Origin: Smittium culicis
Taxonomy: Eukaryota; Kickxellomycota; Harpellomycetes; Harpellales; Legeriomycetaceae
NCBI GenBank assembly: GCA_001970855.1
Contig: LSSN01002858.1
Span: 1-21,879, forward strand
Length of the DNA: 21,879 bases
Direction: 5' to 3'
In this document: in pieces, positions 19,651 through 21,879 of the stretch
Layout of the letters: every line of letters begins with the position of its first letter
Numbering within the stretch: position 1 is the first letter of the stretch
Program-made: the position numbers and the translations under genes
The notes under the pieces: generated by a model
Told to the model about the DNA's origin: nothing
The model's input: the letters and a program-made list of their open reading frames with translations, nothing else
Database searches by the model: none

Positions 19651-21587
19651 AAAAAAAAAAAAAAAACCTAAAGAAGAGCGAGTATAATGAGGATTATATA
19701 TATTTTTCAGGTTTTATATTTTGGAAAGTTTTATTATTATATCTCTACTATTTTATTTTGGATATTTAAAACACACACAAAAAAAAAGGAGATTGTGTCG
19801 ATAGATTATATAAAAATAAAAGATCGATAAAGATAGGTACTATATATTTTGTGAGCGTGCTTATAAATTTATATTATTCTACTCTATTTGAAGCCATAAA
19901 TATTATAAGTTTATTATTGCTTTAGTTAAAAAATACGCTACTATTCTTTATGAAATGTAATTCTTTTGCTACCTATTAATAAAGATGATATGAACTAAAA
20001 TTTAAATAAAATATTATTATCTAATTTCTATTTATATAACCTGTAAAAATTATTTTATGAAAAATTATTATCATTTGATTTTACACTGTAATTCGGTAAA
20101 AAAAAAAAAAAAAAACTATTATCAAGAGTTCTAGTTGGAAGAAAAAATAATTTTAATACGTTTGCGGGTCGCTTGCTTTTGAGTATAATATAAATAAAAT
20201 ACAGGAGAGATGGTAACTAATCGATTAAATATCTCAATATTATAAATTCCTTAAAAGTAAATTGAACAAAAAGATCGATAATACCTGTCGCTTTTTTTTT
20301 TATATATAAATTAGTATACGTTTAAATAGTAAAAGAATTATTTTACATATGCCCTTTACTATTCTCAAAAAATTCTTGATTCAAAAATATCGATTGCAAA
20401 TACTGATTTGTAACTGCATGAATGTGACAGAATAAAATGTGGCCGATAGTGTGGCACAAAAATTAAATCGAAAATATACAGATCGAAACGGGGCACGCTC
20501 CAAGAAAATAGCATTTCTTTATATCTCATTAATATTTTTTTTGTTTTTTGTTTTGAATGTTCTAAATATACCCAAATTTTTTCTCATACATTTTATTTAA
20601 TTCTTAGCAATATTAAAATCAAATAATTATATATAATTAATTCAAAGATAGCTAACTAGTAAAATTTTCTCTAATAAGTAAAAGTTTATGAGCGATGAAA
20701 AAAGTGCGAGTTTTTTTTTTTTTTTTTTTGAAATGAGCTTGAAATAAAATGGTAATTATTTAGGCACAGGTAACGAATTTTCTTACTATATTATTATTAA
20801 TTTTTTTTTTAAATCAACTATACGGATGTTTGATAATTATTTTTTATTTTAAAAAAGCTGATTTTAAAGATCAGATGAACGTAGTTATTCAACTATATGC
20901 GGTAGGGTTCATGGCAGAATAATGCAGATAATTTTTATGTGTAGTGGAGTTAGTTTTTTTATTACTATTCCAATTAAAGGGGTTAGAAAAATTAGTTGGG
21001 GAGGAATGAAATTACTCAGCAAGGAAGAAAGAAAAAAAACATGCCATCTTCGGATATTATTGGAGTATATTTATTCATTTTAAATTTGGGATATGAGATT
21101 TCTTGAAAAGTAATGCATTTAATTTGGCAGAGATTTATAAAAGTCAGCATAGATACCTAAATAAATAAATAAAAAAAACGAAAACGTGACCATAATTTTT
21201 TATTTATGGGTATAGATAAGAATCAAATGAATAATTTATTAATTATAAATTATATCCTGATAAATTTACAAAAATAAAAAAAAAGGTGTATGAAGGGGAT
21301 ACAGGGCTGTTGTTGAGCAATAAAAAGTATTAGACGTGTCACTTAAAATGCAGGCGTTTTGTGTCGGAAGAGCATAAATATCCTCTTTTTATTTAAAAAA
21401 AAAACAAATGTTGTGATGGCAAGATAAGATAAGATATGCAGGCGGTTTTTATTTTTTTTTATTAGACGAGCAAGAGGCGGGCGAGGGCGATATGTAGAAA
21501 AATTTCGGAAAGCTTAGATTTCGGATAATTGTTGATTGAATGTAGGGATCAAAGCGTGTAAATATCGCCAAGTTAAAAAAAAAAAAA
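19651..21587. repeat. cluster of long pure poly(dA:dT) tracts
   Basis: Four long homopolymer runs lie here: A16 at 19,651-19,666, A19 at 20,098-20,116, T19 at 20,711-20,729 and A13 at 21,575-21,587, plus several shorter ones. The rest of the window rarely exceeds 10-11. The A19 and T19 runs face each other about 0.6 kb apart. No gene could be recognised in 19,667-21,685. Islands of higher GC occur at 20,161-20,180, 20,438-20,506 and 21,465-21,495, and three GATAA words stand in tandem at 21,422-21,438. Confidence 0.7.
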
Positions 21588-21685
21588 TGCAGGTAAAAAA
21601 AGGGAATTTGTTTGTGACCAAGGCCCATATCTCGGTATCATCATGAAACTCTCATTTCAGAATGTTTAAAACTATCTATTTTTGG

Positions 21686-21693
21686 TATATAAA
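21686..21693 (+). promoter_or_regulatory. TATA-like element before the right-edge frame
   Basis: TATATAAA sits about 40 bases before the start of the coding-like stretch at the right edge and is followed by less AT-rich DNA. TATA-like words are abundant by composition here; this one is listed only because of its position. Confidence 0.2.
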
Positions 21694-21731
21694 CTCGCCA
21701 ATTTTTTGTTCTAGAAGTTTTGCGCATGTGA

Positions 21732-21879
21732 TCATCGAATGTTTCTAAAGCGTTCTACGAGCTTCTATCAGATATCGATGGGAGACAACTAGTGGACTAT
21801 TTTGACCCGATACTTCCTGAAGAGGAATTCAGAGAGTAGGCATTAGATAATTTCTTCGAGCGTTTTTATAATTGGCATC
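21732..21879 (+). pseudogene. coding-like frame of unknown product, cut by window edge
   Basis: The frame opening after the TGA at 21,729 reads 35 codons with balanced amino-acid use, including SKAFYELLSDIDGRQL and DYFDPILPEEEFRE. It meets a TAG at 21,837-21,839 and stays open for 13 more codons (ALDNFFERFYNWH) to the window edge. Base composition is clearly richer in G and C than anywhere in the relic blocks, so this is either a recently inactivated gene or element, or an exon whose reading I have wrong. The opposite strand is also fairly open here (with stops), but its predicted protein is serine-rich and less convincing. I do not recognise the protein. Confidence 0.4.

Overview
This window is a graveyard of transposable elements in the genome of an extremely AT-rich eukaryote. 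By eye only about one base in five is G or C. No frame starting at ATG is long enough to be a working gene, and there is no bacterial operon layout, ribosome-binding-site pattern, tRNA or rRNA. The recognisable pieces are reverse transcriptase and integrase relics of eukaryotic retrotransposons. An AT-rich microsporidian-like or early-diverging fungal or protist genome would fit, but the sequence does not settle the lineage.

Layout. (1) Positions 1-392, plus strand: the decayed integrase C-terminus of a Ty3/gypsy-type LTR retrotransposon, followed by about 1.2 kb of likely LTR or spacer DNA. (2) Positions 1660-6907, plus strand: a nearly full-length but dead non-LTR retrotransposon (LINE). 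It has an ORF1-like region, traces of an endonuclease, a clear reverse transcriptase and the typical LINE C-terminal domain. (3) About 8.0-9.8 kb, minus strand: a second LINE of a different lineage, probably 5'-truncated. (4) About 10.95-14.05 kb, minus strand: a second gypsy-type pol relic, with a clear integrase GPF module at one end and a YFDD box 2.2 kb upstream in its own orientation. The 1 kb to its left (9.96-10.95 kb) may be its LTR and contains two GC-rich hairpins. (5) 14.5-14.85 kb, plus strand: an RNase H fragment of a third gypsy-type element. (6) About 15.9 kb, plus strand: a possible retroviral-type protease fragment. (7) 18,194-18,291: a clean 7-bp tandem array. (8) About 19.5 kb: a possible Tc1/mariner transposase C-terminus. 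(9) From about 19.65 kb to the right edge the sequence changes: long pure poly(dA:dT) tracts, rising GC and, at the edge, a more GC-balanced frame that runs off the window. This may be the border of a gene-bearing region.

Strand asymmetry marks the blocks. The plus strand is A-rich where relics read rightward (about 1.6-6.9 kb) and T-rich where they read leftward (about 7.9-14.05 kb). Nothing here appears to encode an active product. What the window offers is the decay pattern (many in-frame stops, few frameshifts, several conserved tryptophans now TGA), a GC-containing 12-mer repeated three times, and the composition boundary at the right end.
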